Assembly (NCBI RefSeq): GCF_010119205.1
Contig: NZ_WRXM01000001.1
Coordinates: forward strand, 620,001-684,000
DNA: 64,000 nt
From: Haloarcula limicola
GTDB lineage: Archaea > Halobacteriota > Halobacteria > Halobacteriales > Haloarculaceae
Reading direction: 5' to 3'
Notes under the pieces: generated by a model
What the model was told of the DNA's origin: nothing
The model's input: the letters and a program-made list of their open reading frames with translations, nothing else
Database searches by the model: none
In this document: positions 1 through 8,140 of the stretch, piece by piece
Layout: the number at the start of each line of letters is the position of its first letter
Numbering within the stretch: the stretch's first letter is position 1
Translations under genes and position numbers: made by a program

Positions 1-2
1 AG

Positions 3-95
3 CTGACGGATTCCGGGCTCGAAAGCCACGTTCGCATCGTCGCGCTCAACACCCGCGAAGACGGCAACCAGATCGTCGAACGGATCGAGCTCTAG
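3..95 (+). CDS. C-terminal fragment of an unidentified protein
   Basis: An open frame enters from the left edge and ends at a TAG at 93-95. The visible 30 residues end in NQIVERIEL. The tail alternates hydrophobic and charged residues as in a small alpha/beta domain, but it is too short to assign a family. The gene lies on the same strand as the next one, 57 bases upstream of it. No function is proposed. Confidence 0.6.
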   Translation: MTDSGLESHVRIVALNTREDGNQIVERIEL

Positions 96-152
96 TCGGT
101 CGGATCTGTGGGCGACACAACCGTTTTGTAGCACCGAAACCAACCCCTGCGT

Positions 153-548
153 ATGAGTCTCACACCCATAGACAAGCAGCGGGGTGGCCCGCCCGGCACC
201 GCCGGCGAGGAGGGTGACGACTCCTCTCTCGTCGGCCGGGCGTGGGCGCGGACCCGGTCGGTCGTCGGTCACCTCTCCGATCGGATTCGCGAGTGGTTCG
301 ACCGCGACCGCCGGGGTCGCTCACAGACGACCGCGCGCTCCGACGATGAGCCCGCTCCAACGGAGTGTCCGCCCATCGCCGACCTCCCGGAACGGGACCG
401 CCCGTTCACGTACCCCGCGCGGGGCCACGCGGACGCCAATCGAGCCGACCTCGTCAGCGTCGAGAGCGGCGAGGAGTTGACCATCTCGCTTCCCGACAAT
501 CCGGACGCGACGATAACGTCGGACGTCTGGGAATCCGTCGAACCCTGA
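153..548 (+). CDS. Hypothetical haloarchaeal protein, 131 aa
   Basis: Soluble, hydrophilic protein with no membrane segment or signal peptide. Residues 25-58 form an amphipathic, Arg/Asp-rich helix (SLVGRAWARTRSVVGHLSDR onward). The C-terminal half (from about residue 78, PERDRPFTYPARGHADANRA) looks like the conserved part and ends in an acidic segment. The ATG follows a short leader downstream of the preceding gene. I do not recognise a characterised family. The gene is convergent with the Nudix-like gene, with only 39 bases between their ends. Confidence 0.75.
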   Translation: MSLTPIDKQRGGPPGTAGEEGDDSSLVGRAWARTRSVVGHLSDRIREWFDRDRRGRSQTTARSDDEPAPTECPPIADLPERDRPFTYPARGHADANRADLVSVESGEELTISLPDNPDATITSDVWESVEP

Positions 549-587
549 GCTCGGGTACGCTCTCGATTTCTCTCTCGATTCTCGCGT

Positions 588-1121
588 TCACTCGAAGAAC
601 AGGTCGGTGCCCGGAACCGCTTCGGCACCATCGGGTAGTTCCGTGAACCACCCGACTTCCGCCGCCGCGTCCGCCGCGTCGACGCCGTCGGCCGGTAACT
701 TGCCGCCACCGTCTTCGTTCGCCGGCGACGCGCCGAAGACGACGAAATTGCGGGTCGCCGTTCGGTCGCCGCCCGCACTCTGGGCTTCGTAGCGCCAGAC
801 GCCGACTACACCGTCGAGTTCCACGTCGAGACCGACGTTGTTCTCGACCCACTGCCGAGCGGCCTCGGCGTAGTCCTCGCCGGGCGCGACGGCGCTACTG
901 GGGATCTTCCACCTGCAATCGTCGGTGACTCGCATCACGAGCACCTCGCGGTCGTCGTTCGTCACGCCGACAGGGGCCATATCGTCTAGCTCGTCGAGCC
1001 GGTCGAGGACCGCCTCGTCGACGACGTCGCTCTCCTCGTGAAACGGCACGTCGCCGCGCAGCGGTTCGGGGTCGGTGAGATGATCGGGTACTGAAGGGTA
1101 GTCTGTGGGTGCTGTTGTCAT
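588..1121 (-). CDS. Nudix-fold hydrolase-like protein with a degenerate Nudix box
   Basis: 177 aa. The segment APVGVTNDDREVLVMRV followed by WKIPSSAVAPGEDYAEAARQ and then WVENNVGLDV reproduces the order of a Nudix fold: first strand, the G-x5-E part, then the helix of the Nudix box. The canonical REUXEEXGU motif is altered to RQWVENNVG, so one metal-binding Glu is Asn and the spacing to Gly is off by one. Established knowledge: Nudix enzymes cleave nucleoside diphosphates linked to other groups and need these glutamates. Activity is therefore doubtful, and a binding or altered-substrate role is possible. The N-terminal 45 residues are an acidic extension. ATG at 1119-1121 on the complement. 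Confidence 0.75.
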   Translation of the reverse strand: MTTAPTDYPSVPDHLTDPEPLRGDVPFHEESDVVDEAVLDRLDELDDMAPVGVTNDDREVLVMRVTDDCRWKIPSSAVAPGEDYAEAARQWVENNVGLDVELDGVVGVWRYEAQSAGGDRTATRNFVVFGASPANEDGGGKLPADGVDAADAAAEVGWFTELPDGAEAVPGTDLFFE

Positions 1122-1400
1122 CGGAATGTCAGTGTCGCGGTCACCGCGGGGCGCGGTGGCTGATCGGCGAGTCGGTCTCTTGCCGTCGTGTGCGAACGAG
1201 GTAGCACGTCCCGATTCTCGGGCGTGCGCTCGCTACTGCTATCGAGAGGAGAAAGTGATAGAAGAAACTAACGATTTCATTCCGCGGTATATTTTCACGT
1301 AAATATTCGGAGACCGAGATTATAAATCTTTCCCAGAACGGCGTCTCCATCTCTCTGGTCCAGATTCAGTCGAAAAGCGCCGGATGGCGTAGCCGTTTCG
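1122..1400. other. Intergenic region, partly AT-rich, no gene seen
   Basis: Between the Nudix-like start and the repeats that trail tRNA-Gly. Bases 1250-1330 are clearly AT-rich against the GC-rich background (runs such as TATATTTTCACG and ATTATAAATC). They could hold promoter elements for the leftward Nudix gene or a terminator zone for the tRNA transcript. I see no credible coding sequence on either strand. Confidence 0.5.
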
Positions 1401-1557
1401 TGCGGCGGCCGAGAGGGGCAAACGCGAAGCGTTTGCGAGCGCCGATGGACGGAGTCCATCGGAATTTGAACCCGATGGCGAGACTCGCTTCGCTCGTCTC
1501 GCGTGATTCAAATCCCCCTATACAGCAGTTGCTGCTCGCGGACTGCTCGCAGCAAAA
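1401..1557 (-). repeat. Palindromic unit trailing tRNA-Gly, with T-arm and acceptor copies
   Basis: Read in the tRNA direction (descending coordinates): a hairpin with TTGCTGC/GCAGCAA arms at 1529-1535 and 1549-1555, two bases after the tRNA end; an inverted T-loop-like box GGATTTGAATC at about 1505-1515; a hairpin GCGAGAC/GTCTCGC at 1478-1502; a direct T-arm copy CGGGTTCAAATTCC at about 1461-1474; a 9-bp hairpin at 1442-1462 (CCGATGGAC, loop gga); and an 8-bp hairpin at 1418-1436. At 1401-1410 there is a 10-base copy of the tRNA 3' end (TGCGGCGGCC on the plus strand). The same order of elements follows tRNA-Leu near 31.6 kb. Confidence 0.75.
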
Positions 1558-1628
1558 TGCGGCGGCCGGGATTTGAACCCGGGCCATGAGCTTGGAAGGC
1601 TCAGGTCCTACCACTAGACCACCGCCGC
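1558..1628 (-). tRNA. tRNA-Gly (anticodon UCC)
   Basis: A 71-base cloverleaf on the complement. The acceptor is GCGGCGG paired with CCGCCGC, with discriminator A. The D-arm contains TCTAGTGGTAGGA, the anticodon loop is CTTCCAA giving UCC, and the T-arm is CCGGGTTCAAATCCCGG. CCA is not encoded and there is no intron. A Trm9-like methyltransferase gene lies 124 bases upstream on the same strand. Yeast Trm9 modifies U34 of this very tRNA species. Confidence 0.97.
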
Positions 1629-1752
1629 GCGTTCGCTTTGCTCACGCGCGCCGAGGCTCGCAAATCCATAGGATTTGCTCACCACCGCCGCTCCTTTCGG
1701 TGCGGTGTCTTCCGACGCCGAGCGAACGTACTCGGTCATAGACGGAAGGTGA
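1629..1752 (-). promoter_or_regulatory. Spacer between methyltransferase and tRNA-Gly with small palindromes
   Basis: Contains the inverted repeat GCAAATCC/GGATTTGC around 1663-1681 and a GCGTGAGCAAAGCGAACGCG-type palindrome around 1627-1645 (reverse strand). The palindromes resemble in style those downstream of the tRNA. No clear TATA box is visible, so the tRNA may be read through from the methyltransferase gene; this is an inference. Confidence 0.35.
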
Positions 1753-2409
1753 TTAAGGCACTTTCCCTTCGGAGCCGACGACGGCGTAGCAGTTGCCGCT
1801 CGAAATTTCGAGCGAGTGAAGGGCGAGCCCGCTGGCTTCGATATCGCGTTCGAACTCCGCGGGCGCGTAGATGTGATAGAAGCGCGGGACCGTCTCGCCG
1901 CCGGGGAGCGTCCAGTCGACGGTGGTGTCGAAGCCCTCCTCGGCGTCCGCGTCGGCGTCGAAGCGGTCGTGGGCGGTGCTCCACGCGCTGACGAGGGCGC
2001 GGCCGTCGGGCGCGAGGACGCGGGCGAGCTCATCGAGGCTGGCGCGGCGGTCGGCGGCCGACGGGAGGTGATGGAGCGTCGCGACGTAGACGGCGAGGTC
2101 GACGGTCCCGTCCCGGAGCGGGAGCGTCGCCGCGTCGCCCTGGACGAGCGAGACGCGCGGGCCGACGCGGGCGCGGGCCTCGGAGAGCAGCGCGCGACTC
2201 GCGTCGAGGGCGATCACGCGGTCGGCGACGCCGGCCAGCAGTTCGGCGTGGCGGCCGTTGCCACAGCCGAGATCGAGCGCGGTCTCGGCGGACGCGGCGT
2301 CGGCGACGAACGACTCGACCTCGGGCCAGGCGTACTCCCGCGTCTTCGAGAAGTGGTCGCCGATGCGCTCGTAGGTCCGACGGACGCCGGCCCGGGAGCG
2401 GTCTTCCAT
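1753..2409 (-). CDS. Trm9-like tRNA wobble-uridine carboxymethyl methyltransferase
   Basis: 218 aa class I SAM methyltransferase. Residues 10-30 carry the Trm9/ALKBH8 signature (YERIGDHFSKTREYAWPEVE). The SAM-binding motif LDLGCGNGR is at about 44-52, followed by ALDAS and QGDAATLPL. The catalytic-domain segments VATLHHLPS and ALVSAWS and the C-terminal RFYHIYAPAEFERDIEASGL also match the Trm9 layout. Known role of the family: methylation of 5-carboxymethyl-uridine at tRNA position 34 to mcm5U. Haloarchaea carry Elp3-like enzymes that could supply the cm5U substrate (general knowledge; none is in this window). Located directly upstream of tRNA-Gly(UCC). An unrelated small-molecule methyltransferase is a less likely alternative. 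Confidence 0.85.
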   Translation of the reverse strand: MEDRSRAGVRRTYERIGDHFSKTREYAWPEVESFVADAASAETALDLGCGNGRHAELLAGVADRVIALDASRALLSEARARVGPRVSLVQGDAATLPLRDGTVDLAVYVATLHHLPSAADRRASLDELARVLAPDGRALVSAWSTAHDRFDADADAEEGFDTTVDWTLPGGETVPRFYHIYAPAEFERDIEASGLALHSLEISSGNCYAVVGSEGKVP

Positions 2410-2634
2410 ACGAGCAGGCAGGGCGAACGGCGGCTTACGGGTTGCGACTGCGAGGCGGCCTCTCAGGTCGAGAGAGACGGTGTAGAGACTCCCTTCCGCC
2501 GTCGGGTTCCGAGCGGTCGGCCTCCGAGGCGGATTCAGAGAGCGCCTGATGCGACGGTATGCGCCGTCTTCGACGGTCGGCGCAGCGAAACCTGTCCATA
2601 CTAATCCCCGTTTGGCTCGACGGTCCGGACGACT

Positions 2635-3645
2635 ATGGGCGAGAGAGAGCTCTCACGGCGGGCCGTCCTCAAGTACGGAGCCGTCGCGGGGGGACTGACA
2701 GCGGCCGGCGGTGCGCTGGGTAACGCGGCGGTCTCCGACGACGAGGAAGCGCTCGACCGGCCGGCGGACGAAGCGGCCCTCGCACAGACGAACGAGTCGA
2801 CCACCGAGATCCAGTCGGGTTGCGACGCGACTATCGACGCGAGCGGCGGCGGCGACTACGAGGCGATTCAGGCCGCCGTCGACGCCGCCGAGACCGGTGA
2901 CACGCTCTGTGTCGCGCCGGGTACCTACGCGGGGACGGTCACCCTCTCGGTCGAGGGCGTGACGCTCGCCCCGACCGAACAGGGAGCCGCGACCATCAGC
3001 GGCGGCGACGCGGCGACCGGCCCGGTGCTCGACGTGACTGCCGACGGCGTCACGGTGGAGGGCTTCGAGATCACGAGTCCGGACGGCGCGCGCGGCGTCC
3101 GCGTGGCCGACGGGCTCGCCGACGTCACGCTCCGCAACAACCGCGTGACGGAGATCGGTCCGGTCGCCGAGGTCGAGACGGTCGGCGTCCTGCTGGATGG
3201 CGACGTCGAGTCGGTGACGATCGTAGACAACGATGTCACGGGCCTTGCGGCCGAGGGCGCGGGCGCGACCGCACAGGGACTCGCCGTCCGCGGCGGGACG
3301 AGCGACGTGGTCGTCCGGGGCAACGTCTTCGAGGGGATCACCGCGACCGAGTCCGTCGGCGCGGCGATCGCGGTCGACCGGGGGGCCGACGGCCTCGCCG
3401 TCGAGACGAACGACCTGCTGACCGTCGTCGGCGTCGAGAACGCGGACGACGCGACGGTCGCGGCGTCCTGTAACTACTGGGGAATGCGCGACGGCCCGCG
3501 ACAGGTCGGGACGAACCGCGCCGCGGACAAGGGGCCGATGGCAGACGAGCGAAGCGCGGCCATCGGCGACGTCGAGTTCCGGCCGTGGCTCGTCCAGTCG
3601 ATTCAGACCGCGAGCGGCGCGGAGTCCTGTTTCGGCGGGCGGTAG
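2635..3645 (+). CDS. Tat-exported right-handed beta-helix protein
   Basis: 336 aa. The N-terminus has a twin-arginine signal (LSRRAVLKYG, then a hydrophobic Ala/Gly stretch), so the folded protein is exported by Tat. From about residue 65 (DYEAIQAAVDAAETGDTLCV) it has a pectate-lyase-like start, followed by repeating beta-helix coils (VTLAP, VTVEGFEI, VTLRNNRV, VTIVDNDV, VVVRGNVF). Near the C-terminus is SCNYWGMRDGP, a motif shared with the second beta-helix protein at 14.7 kb. No catalytic residues of polysaccharide lyases can be named. Probably a surface or carbohydrate-binding protein. Transcribed alone. Confidence 0.85.
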   Translation: MGERELSRRAVLKYGAVAGGLTAAGGALGNAAVSDDEEALDRPADEAALAQTNESTTEIQSGCDATIDASGGGDYEAIQAAVDAAETGDTLCVAPGTYAGTVTLSVEGVTLAPTEQGAATISGGDAATGPVLDVTADGVTVEGFEITSPDGARGVRVADGLADVTLRNNRVTEIGPVAEVETVGVLLDGDVESVTIVDNDVTGLAAEGAGATAQGLAVRGGTSDVVVRGNVFEGITATESVGAAIAVDRGADGLAVETNDLLTVVGVENADDATVAASCNYWGMRDGPRQVGTNRAADKGPMADERSAAIGDVEFRPWLVQSIQTASGAESCFGGR

Positions 3646-3699
3646 CGGGCTCGAAAGCGAGAATAGCGTCGGCGGCCGCGAGAACGCGCGAGCGAGTCG

Positions 3700-4743
3700 T
3701 TACGCGTCGTCGCCGTACGTCTCAGGGTAGGCCTCGGCCAGGAGTTCGGGCCGCTCGTTCAGGCGCGTCCGCACCGGGTCGATGACCTCGGAGACGGCGC
3801 TCGCCACGGCGGGCTTCAGATCGGCGGGGTGGAGTTCGCCGCTGAGGAAGTCCTCCTCGACGGCGTCGTAGCTCTCGTAGACGAGATCCCCGCCGTACTC
3901 CTCGGGCCGGGAGACGACGAACGACTCGCCGCCGGCTTCCAGAACCGGGAAGACGAGGTGGTTCAGGTACTCCAGCACGCCGTTGTCTTCGAGCTCGCCG
4001 GCCGGGCAGTAGGCCTGTCCGATCTTCTCCTCGACTTCCTCGTCGCTGTCGGTGAGGTTCACCTTCGAGGCGGCGTCGGAGGCGCTCATCTTCCCGCCGG
4101 AGAGGCCCGAGAGCAGCGGCGCGAAGACGCAGACCGGGGATTCGCCGCCGTGGTCGGGCAGAATCTCGCGAGAGAGCATGTAGATGCCCCGCTGGTCGAC
4201 CCCGCCGTAGGCGATGTCGGCGTCTAGGGCCTTCACGTCCAGCGTCTGCATCAGCGGGTAGATGAGGCCGCCGAGGTTCGGGCTCTCGGACTCGCGGACG
4301 ACTTCGCTCGCGGCGCGCTGTGAGCGCGCGATGGTCGTCTCCGCGGCCATGCGGTACATCTCTAAGGTGTACTCTTCGTCGAGTTGGAAGTCGGTCCCGC
4401 GAACGAACTCGACGTCGTCGGGGTCCGCGCCGGCGGCATCGATCATCCCCTCGATGGCCGTCTCGTAGTACGTAGAGCGAGCGTCCAGCAGGTCGAACGG
4501 GCTCTTGTTGTCGTCCAGATGGGCGTGGAGGTCGGCGATGAGCACCGTCACCTCGACGCCGGCTCGCAGGAAGTCCGCGAGCTTTCGCATCGTCGTGAAG
4601 TGGCCGATGTGCATCTCGCCGGTGGGCGCGTAGCCGATGTACGCCGTCGGGTCGCCAGCCTCGAACAACTCCGCTAACTCCTCCTCCGTGACGACCTCCT
4701 GGGTGTGCCTGCTCACGAGGTCGATTCGCTCGGCCGTATCCAT
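3700..4743 (-). CDS. tyrS: Tyrosyl-tRNA synthetase
   Basis: 347 aa class I aminoacyl-tRNA synthetase that charges tRNA-Tyr in the cytosol. The HIGH-type signature is PTGEMHIGHF (about residues 42-51) and the KMSKS-type loop is LSGGKMSAS (about 215-223). TAYIGYAPTGE, VTVLIADLHAHLDD and AYGGVDQRGIYML are typical of archaeal TyrRS, and the length matches that family. The start is the ATG whose complement is 4741-4743, giving MDTAERIDLVS; the frame is open far upstream but lacks family similarity there. It follows the DUF4013-like membrane gene by 80 bases on the same strand. Confidence 0.96.
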   Translation of the reverse strand: MDTAERIDLVSRHTQEVVTEEELAELFEAGDPTAYIGYAPTGEMHIGHFTTMRKLADFLRAGVEVTVLIADLHAHLDDNKSPFDLLDARSTYYETAIEGMIDAAGADPDDVEFVRGTDFQLDEEYTLEMYRMAAETTIARSQRAASEVVRESESPNLGGLIYPLMQTLDVKALDADIAYGGVDQRGIYMLSREILPDHGGESPVCVFAPLLSGLSGGKMSASDAASKVNLTDSDEEVEEKIGQAYCPAGELEDNGVLEYLNHLVFPVLEAGGESFVVSRPEEYGGDLVYESYDAVEEDFLSGELHPADLKPAVASAVSEVIDPVRTRLNERPELLAEAYPETYGDDA

Positions 4744-4823
4744 ACCTCGGCTCCCCGCTCCGGCGAGTAAAACGTTCCTGTGTCGGGCCGCGGTCGACTC
4801 GGCTCGCTCGGCCTCGCTCGCGG

Positions 4824-5456
4824 TCAGGCCATCGGGTCCTGTCCGTCGCCGATCGCCCCGGCGTAGCCGCGCGCGAACAGGTGATAGCCGACGACCTGGC
4901 CGTAGAAGGCGAACGCCGCCCCGACGAGGATGAGGACGAAGACGCCGCCGAGACCGGCGATGACGAACAGCGCGACGTACGCCTCGACGATGGCGACGAC
5001 GTAGATGGGCTGGCGGGCGGTCTCGGCGATCGCCCGGGCGTCGAACGCCGCGGCGAGACGGTCGGTCGTCGCCAGCCGAGCGAGCGCCGCGGGGAGCGCC
5101 ACGGCGGCGACGGCACCGACGAAGCCGGCGACTGCCAACAGGGGCGTCCCCAACTGCGGATACCCCACCGTCGGCGCGAGCACGGCTCCGAGCAGCAGCA
5201 TCACCGGGACGAAGACGTAGGCGACCTGCACCGTGATCGAGCGCGCGCCGTCGAGGAAGAGGTCGCCCCAGTCCGAGAACTTCGGCGGGTTCGGTCGCCC
5301 CTCGGCCGTCGAGCGGACGACCCGGAGCAGATACCCCTGGACCGGGATGAGCGGGACGAACAGCACGACGCCGGCCAGCGTCAGCAGGCTCCCGGTGATC
5401 ACCGTCCAGAGCCACCCCGGTCCCCGCTGTGGATAGGAGAGCGCGTCACGCAGCAT
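4824..5456 (-). CDS. DUF4013-type integral membrane protein
   Basis: 210 aa. It opens with MLRDALSYPQRGPGWLWTV, typical of DUF4013 proteins, followed by about five or six hydrophobic segments (around 20-45, 75-100, 105-130, 155-185 and 185-200). FKFSDW-type text appears as PKFSDWGDLFLDGARS in the first loop. The function of the family is unknown. The start at 5454-5456 (complement) is chosen because the family begins here; a longer frame to 5528 would add a charged, unrelated leader. Divergent from asd, with about 118 bases between the starts. Confidence 0.8.
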   Translation of the reverse strand: MLRDALSYPQRGPGWLWTVITGSLLTLAGVVLFVPLIPVQGYLLRVVRSTAEGRPNPPKFSDWGDLFLDGARSITVQVAYVFVPVMLLLGAVLAPTVGYPQLGTPLLAVAGFVGAVAAVALPAALARLATTDRLAAAFDARAIAETARQPIYVVAIVEAYVALFVIAGLGGVFVLILVGAAFAFYGQVVGYHLFARGYAGAIGDGQDPMA

Positions 5457-5574
5457 TGCCCGGAACTGCCCCGGCGCGGCACTTATAGCTCGACGGTCCG
5501 TTACTGTCGCCGGTCTGCCACACAGCACCGAGACCCAAACTGTTTTGCGTCACCGAAGCAGACGGAGCACCACA

Positions 5575-6612
5575 ATGTCTGTACGCGTAGGCGTCCTCGG
5601 AGCCACCGGGGCTGTCGGACAGCGACTCATCCAACTCATCGACCCGCACCCGGAGTTCGAACTCGCCGCGATGACCGCGAGCGAGTCGAGCGCCGGTAAG
5701 ACCTACAGAGAGGCCGCCAAGTGGCGCGTCGACGCCCCCATCCCGGACGGCGTCGCGGAGATGGAAGTCGGCGCGACGACGCCCGATGACGTCCCCGACG
5801 ACGTGGACCTCATCTTCTCCTCGCTCCCGTCGGGCGTCGGCGCGGAGGTCGAACCCGACTTCTGTCGAGCGGGCTACGTCGTCTCCTCGAACTCCTCGAA
5901 CGGCCGGATGGACGAGGACGTGCCGCTGGTCGTCCCCGAGGTCAACGCCGACCACGTCGACCTCCTCGAAGTCCAGCGGGACGGACGCGGCTGGGACGGC
6001 GCGCTGCTGAAGAACCCCAACTGCTCGACCATCACGATGGTCCCGCCGCTGGCCGCCCTCGACGGCGCGTTCGACCTGACGGACGTGCGCGTCTCGACGC
6101 TGCAGGCCGTCTCCGGCGCGGGCTACGACGGCGTCACGTCGATGGAGATCATCGACAACGCCATCCCGCACATCGGCGGCGAGGAGCAGAAGATGGAGAG
6201 CGAGTCCCGGAAGCTGCTCGGTTCCTTCGACGGCGCGGAGGTCGAGCTCCACGGGATGGACGTCGCCGCCTCCTGTAACCGCATCGCCACGCTCGACGGC
6301 CACCTCGAGAACGTCTGGGCCGATACCGAGGAGGAGGTGACCGTCGAGGCGGCCGAGGACGCGATGGCCGAGGTCACCGGCATCGACCTGCCGTCCTCGC
6401 CCGAACAGCTCATCAAGGTGTTCGAGGAGCCCGACCGCCCGCAGCCGCGGCTCGACCGGAACGTCGAGGACGGCATGGGCGTCGGCGTCGGCGGGTTCCG
6501 CGAGACGACCGACGGCGTCCAGTTCAACTGCCTCGCGCACAACACGATGCGCGGCGCGGCCGGCGCGAGCGTCCTCAACGGCGAACTGCTCAACCAGCGC
6601 GGCTACCTCTGA
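5575..6612 (+). CDS. asd: Aspartate-semialdehyde dehydrogenase
   Basis: 345 aa. Reduces aspartyl-phosphate to aspartate semialdehyde with NADPH, the branch point to Thr, Met and Lys. The N-terminal Rossmann motif is GVLGATGAVGQRLIQL. The catalytic cysteine lies in LLKNPNCSTITM (about residue 150), and GAGYDGVTSMEIIDN and ELHGMDVAASCNRI are substrate-domain signatures of the archaeal/fungal-type enzyme. The ATG at 5575 is preferred over the upstream in-frame 5545 because it puts the Rossmann strand at residue 3. Monocistronic, divergent from the DUF4013 gene. Confidence 0.96.
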   Translation: MSVRVGVLGATGAVGQRLIQLIDPHPEFELAAMTASESSAGKTYREAAKWRVDAPIPDGVAEMEVGATTPDDVPDDVDLIFSSLPSGVGAEVEPDFCRAGYVVSSNSSNGRMDEDVPLVVPEVNADHVDLLEVQRDGRGWDGALLKNPNCSTITMVPPLAALDGAFDLTDVRVSTLQAVSGAGYDGVTSMEIIDNAIPHIGGEEQKMESESRKLLGSFDGAEVELHGMDVAASCNRIATLDGHLENVWADTEEEVTVEAAEDAMAEVTGIDLPSSPEQLIKVFEEPDRPQPRLDRNVEDGMGVGVGGFRETTDGVQFNCLAHNTMRGAAGASVLNGELLNQRGYL

Positions 6613-6696
6613 GACAGCCAGCCGGCGTCACAGCGTCGCTCTTTCCACTGACCGGACCACGAAGCTTTTGTCCCGCTCAGACGACGACTACCGTAT

Positions 6697-7077
6697 ATGG
6701 TCTCCCGCGATACGATAGCGCAGTTCGGTGCCGTCGCCGTGGCGATGGCGCTGGCCGCGCTCTCCGCACAGTTCGGCGACCTGAACGCCGCTCCGTCCCT
6801 CCTGCTGGCGGCCGCCACGTACCTCGTTCTGTTCGCCGGGTCGCACGTCTACCTCGCGCTGCGCGGTGACGGCGAGGCGGTTCCCGTCGCCGCTCGCTGG
6901 CGGTTCGTCGGCCTCGTCCTCGGTGCCGTCGCGGCGTTCGTCGCCGCCGTCCGATACGGCGGCGTCGAGGTGGCCGGGGTTCGCCTCGAAACGCTCCTCG
7001 CGGCGGTGGTCGGCGTCTCTGTCCTCGGTTACTGGGGCTACGAGATTCGGGACGGCTATCGCACGGCGAGGTCCTGA
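6697..7077 (+). CDS. Small four-helix membrane protein
   Basis: 126 aa with four hydrophobic segments at about 8-27, 31-53, 68-90 and 95-117, separated by short loops. There are no conserved polar residues inside the helices that would suggest transport. Unrecognised haloarchaeal membrane protein. It ends at TGA 7075-7077, directly abutting the stop of the convergent dehydrogenase gene at 7078. Confidence 0.75.
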   Translation: MVSRDTIAQFGAVAVAMALAALSAQFGDLNAAPSLLLAAATYLVLFAGSHVYLALRGDGEAVPVAARWRFVGLVLGAVAAFVAAVRYGGVEVAGVRLETLLAAVVGVSVLGYWGYEIRDGYRTARS

Positions 7078-8031
7078 TTACGGCTCGATCTGATTCCTCA
7101 GACCGCTCCACTCGCCGTTCTCGACACCGCGGCGGACGTTCTCGGCGACGATGTCTGCCAGTCGCTCGTAGTACTTCGGCGTGTGTCCGGCGTTGTGCGG
7201 CGTCACGAGGACGTTCTCGAAGTCCCAGAGCGGGTGGTCGTTCGGCAGCGGCTCCGGGTCGGTCACGTCGAGCGCGGCCGCGCCGAGGCGGTTCCGCCGG
7301 AGAGCGGCGACCAGCGCGTCCGTCTCGACGACGGGGCCGCGGGCGACGTTGACGAGGACGGCTTCGGGGTGCATCGTCTCGAAGACGTCGGCGTCGAACA
7401 GCCCGCGAGTCACGTCCGTGAGCGGGCACGCGACCGCGACGTACCGCGCGTCGGCGACTGCCTCGTGTATCTCGTCGTAGCCGTACACCTCGTCGGTCGG
7501 CCCGCCCTTCTCCGGGGAGTGACGGACGCCGACGGTCTCCACGTCGAAGCCGTGGAGTCGGTCCACGATGGCCTCGCCGATCGCGCCCATGCCGACGACG
7601 CAGACGCGACTGCCCCCGAACTCCGACGCCCGAAAGGAGTGCCAGGCGTGCGCTTCCTGTCGCCGCCTGGCCGTGAAGAACTCCCGGGTGAACGAGAGCC
7701 ACGCGCCGAGGACGTACTCCGCGATGTTCGGGCCGTGGACGCCCGACGCCGTCGTCACCGCGACGCCGCGGTCGGCCAGCTCGGAGAGCGGGAGGTGGTC
7801 GTACCCGGCGCTGCTGGCGGCGAACAGCCGGAGGGAGTCGGCGCTGTCCAAGAGTTCGGTCGAGATCGAACCGCCCGCGATCACCGTCGCGTCGGTGACG
7901 TGTTCTCGCTCCAGTGCGGGCGTCCGAGCGAGGACCACCTCGTGACCGGGAAGCCGTTCGCGGAGCTCGGTCGCGTACTGGTCGGCGGGCATCCCGTGAA
8001 CGCTGTAGTTCCGGACGAGGACTTTCGCCAT
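7078..8031 (-). CDS. D-2-hydroxyacid dehydrogenase
   Basis: 317 aa, NAD(P)-dependent oxidoreductase of the phosphoglycerate/glyoxylate-hydroxypyruvate reductase superfamily. The nucleotide-binding glycine motif VVGMGAIGEAIVDRL lies at about 146-160. Family signatures follow: VACPLTDVTRGLFD, LVNVARGPVVETDALVAAL (catalytic Arg in ARG), the Glu of ALDVTDPEPLP and the catalytic His in VTPHNAGHTPKYYERL. The substrate cannot be told from sequence. The gene reads away from the response regulator across a 157-base divergent promoter region. Confidence 0.9.
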   Translation of the reverse strand: MAKVLVRNYSVHGMPADQYATELRERLPGHEVVLARTPALEREHVTDATVIAGGSISTELLDSADSLRLFAASSAGYDHLPLSELADRGVAVTTASGVHGPNIAEYVLGAWLSFTREFFTARRRQEAHAWHSFRASEFGGSRVCVVGMGAIGEAIVDRLHGFDVETVGVRHSPEKGGPTDEVYGYDEIHEAVADARYVAVACPLTDVTRGLFDADVFETMHPEAVLVNVARGPVVETDALVAALRRNRLGAAALDVTDPEPLPNDHPLWDFENVLVTPHNAGHTPKYYERLADIVAENVRRGVENGEWSGLRNQIEP

Positions 8032-8122
8032 ATCACCGCTGGCCGCGGGAACGGGAAAACGGTAGCGGCGACGTCGGCGTGAAGTCTCGAAAATCGCGCT
8101 AACGTGCCGAAAACGGGCGATT

Positions 8123-8140
8123 TGAACGGTCCTGAACGGT
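8123..8140 (+). promoter_or_regulatory. Direct repeat TGAACGGT x2 upstream of response regulator
   Basis: TGAACGGT occurs at 8123-8130 and again at 8133-8140, exactly one helical turn apart, and the second copy overlaps a GTTCGAA box that recurs at 8163-8169. A TATA-like TATACTATA lies at about 8153-8161, 28-36 bases before the ATG at 8189. The geometry suits a regulator binding just upstream of the basal promoter. Confidence 0.4.
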
